Assembly (NCBI GenBank): GCA_007117185.1
Contig: SKHA01000162.1
Span: forward strand, 1 to 6,050
Origin: Spirochaeta sp.
GTDB lineage: Bacteria > Spirochaetota > Spirochaetia > DSM-27196 > Alkalispirochaetaceae
DNA: 6,050 nucleotides
Reading direction: 5' to 3'
Of this stretch, positions 5,945 to 6,050 are shown piece by piece. The position numbers and the translations under genes are program-made. Each line of letters begins with the position of its first letter. Within the stretch, counting starts at the first letter, position 1. A model generated the notes under the pieces. It saw only the letters and a program-made list of their open reading frames with translations, was not told the origin of the DNA and did no database searches.

Positions 5945-6050
5945 GTGGCACAAACCGACCTCGGGTGGTACCGACGCAATCTCAAATCCCTCAGAACCCT
6001 GACGGAGCCGGTTCTTGATCAGGTGTGCGAGTGGCTCCATCAAAGGTACA
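5945..6050 (+). CDS. Start of an unrecognised plus-strand gene, partial at the right edge
   Basis: From GTG 5945 the frame is open for 35 codons to the edge of the window. The peptide (MAQTDLGWYR at 1-10, then NLKSLRTLTEPVLDQVCEWL at 12-31) is amphipathic and looks helical, with no motif I recognise. By hand count 24 of 35 codons end in G or C, which supports coding in this frame. There is no Shine-Dalgarno, but an extended -10 lies 7 nt upstream, so the message may be leaderless. An in-frame GTG at 5909 is an alternative start. A mirror frame on the opposite strand, in codon register, is also open, so the strand is not certain. It would be divergent from the TA operon. Confidence 0.35.
   Translation, partial: MAQTDLGWYRRNLKSLRTLTEPVLDQVCEWLHQRY

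Noticed and set aside
5596..5985. N-terminal extension of the antitoxin to 5985
   Set aside because: The family N-terminus, the AAGGAG site and a good promoter all place the start at 5595; the upstream residues are not protein-like.

Overview
The window holds a minus-strand defence operon, read right to left. It is the first three genes of a type I Wadjet (JetABCD) anti-plasmid SMC system: jetA (DUF3375, kleisin-like), jetB (DUF4194, KITE-like) and jetC (SMC/MksB-like ATPase). jetC starts at 2604 and is still open at base 1, so its C-terminus and the expected nuclease gene jetD lie beyond the left edge. Wadjet is a described system (plasmid restriction by an SMC complex with a TOPRIM nuclease), so the core is not novel. 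The less ordinary parts are its junction with the neighbouring genes and the signals there.

Region by region. 1-4755: the tightly packed jetC-jetB-jetA genes on the minus strand, with an ATGA overlap between jetB and jetC and a 17-nt overlap between jetA and jetB. 4756-4891: a 136-bp spacer with competing inverted repeats, a sigma70-like -10 element placed exactly for a leaderless jetA message, and the start of a short ORF that overlaps the toxin stop as GTGA. 4892-5595: a toxin-antitoxin pair on the same strand, a Phd/YefM-type antitoxin followed after 5 nt by a PIN-domain ribonuclease toxin, with a good promoter and ribosome site upstream. 5596-5944: intergenic DNA holding the TA promoter and a few small inverted repeats. 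5945-6050: the probable start of an unrecognised plus-strand gene cut by the right edge.

Organism: the jet genes are GC-rich (one hand-counted line inside jetC gives about 68% GC), while hand-counted lines in and beyond the TA module give about 52-53%. This points to a high-GC bacterium, perhaps a proteobacterium, and a mosaic defence island assembled from pieces of different origin. The phylum cannot be settled from this sequence.

How the parts fit: JetA, JetB and JetC should assemble into an SMC loop-extruding complex that recognises small circular DNA, with JetD (not visible) making the cut. The TA pair lies upstream in the same direction with no evident terminator before jetA, so TA transcription may read into the Wadjet operon and the TA pair may help retain the island.
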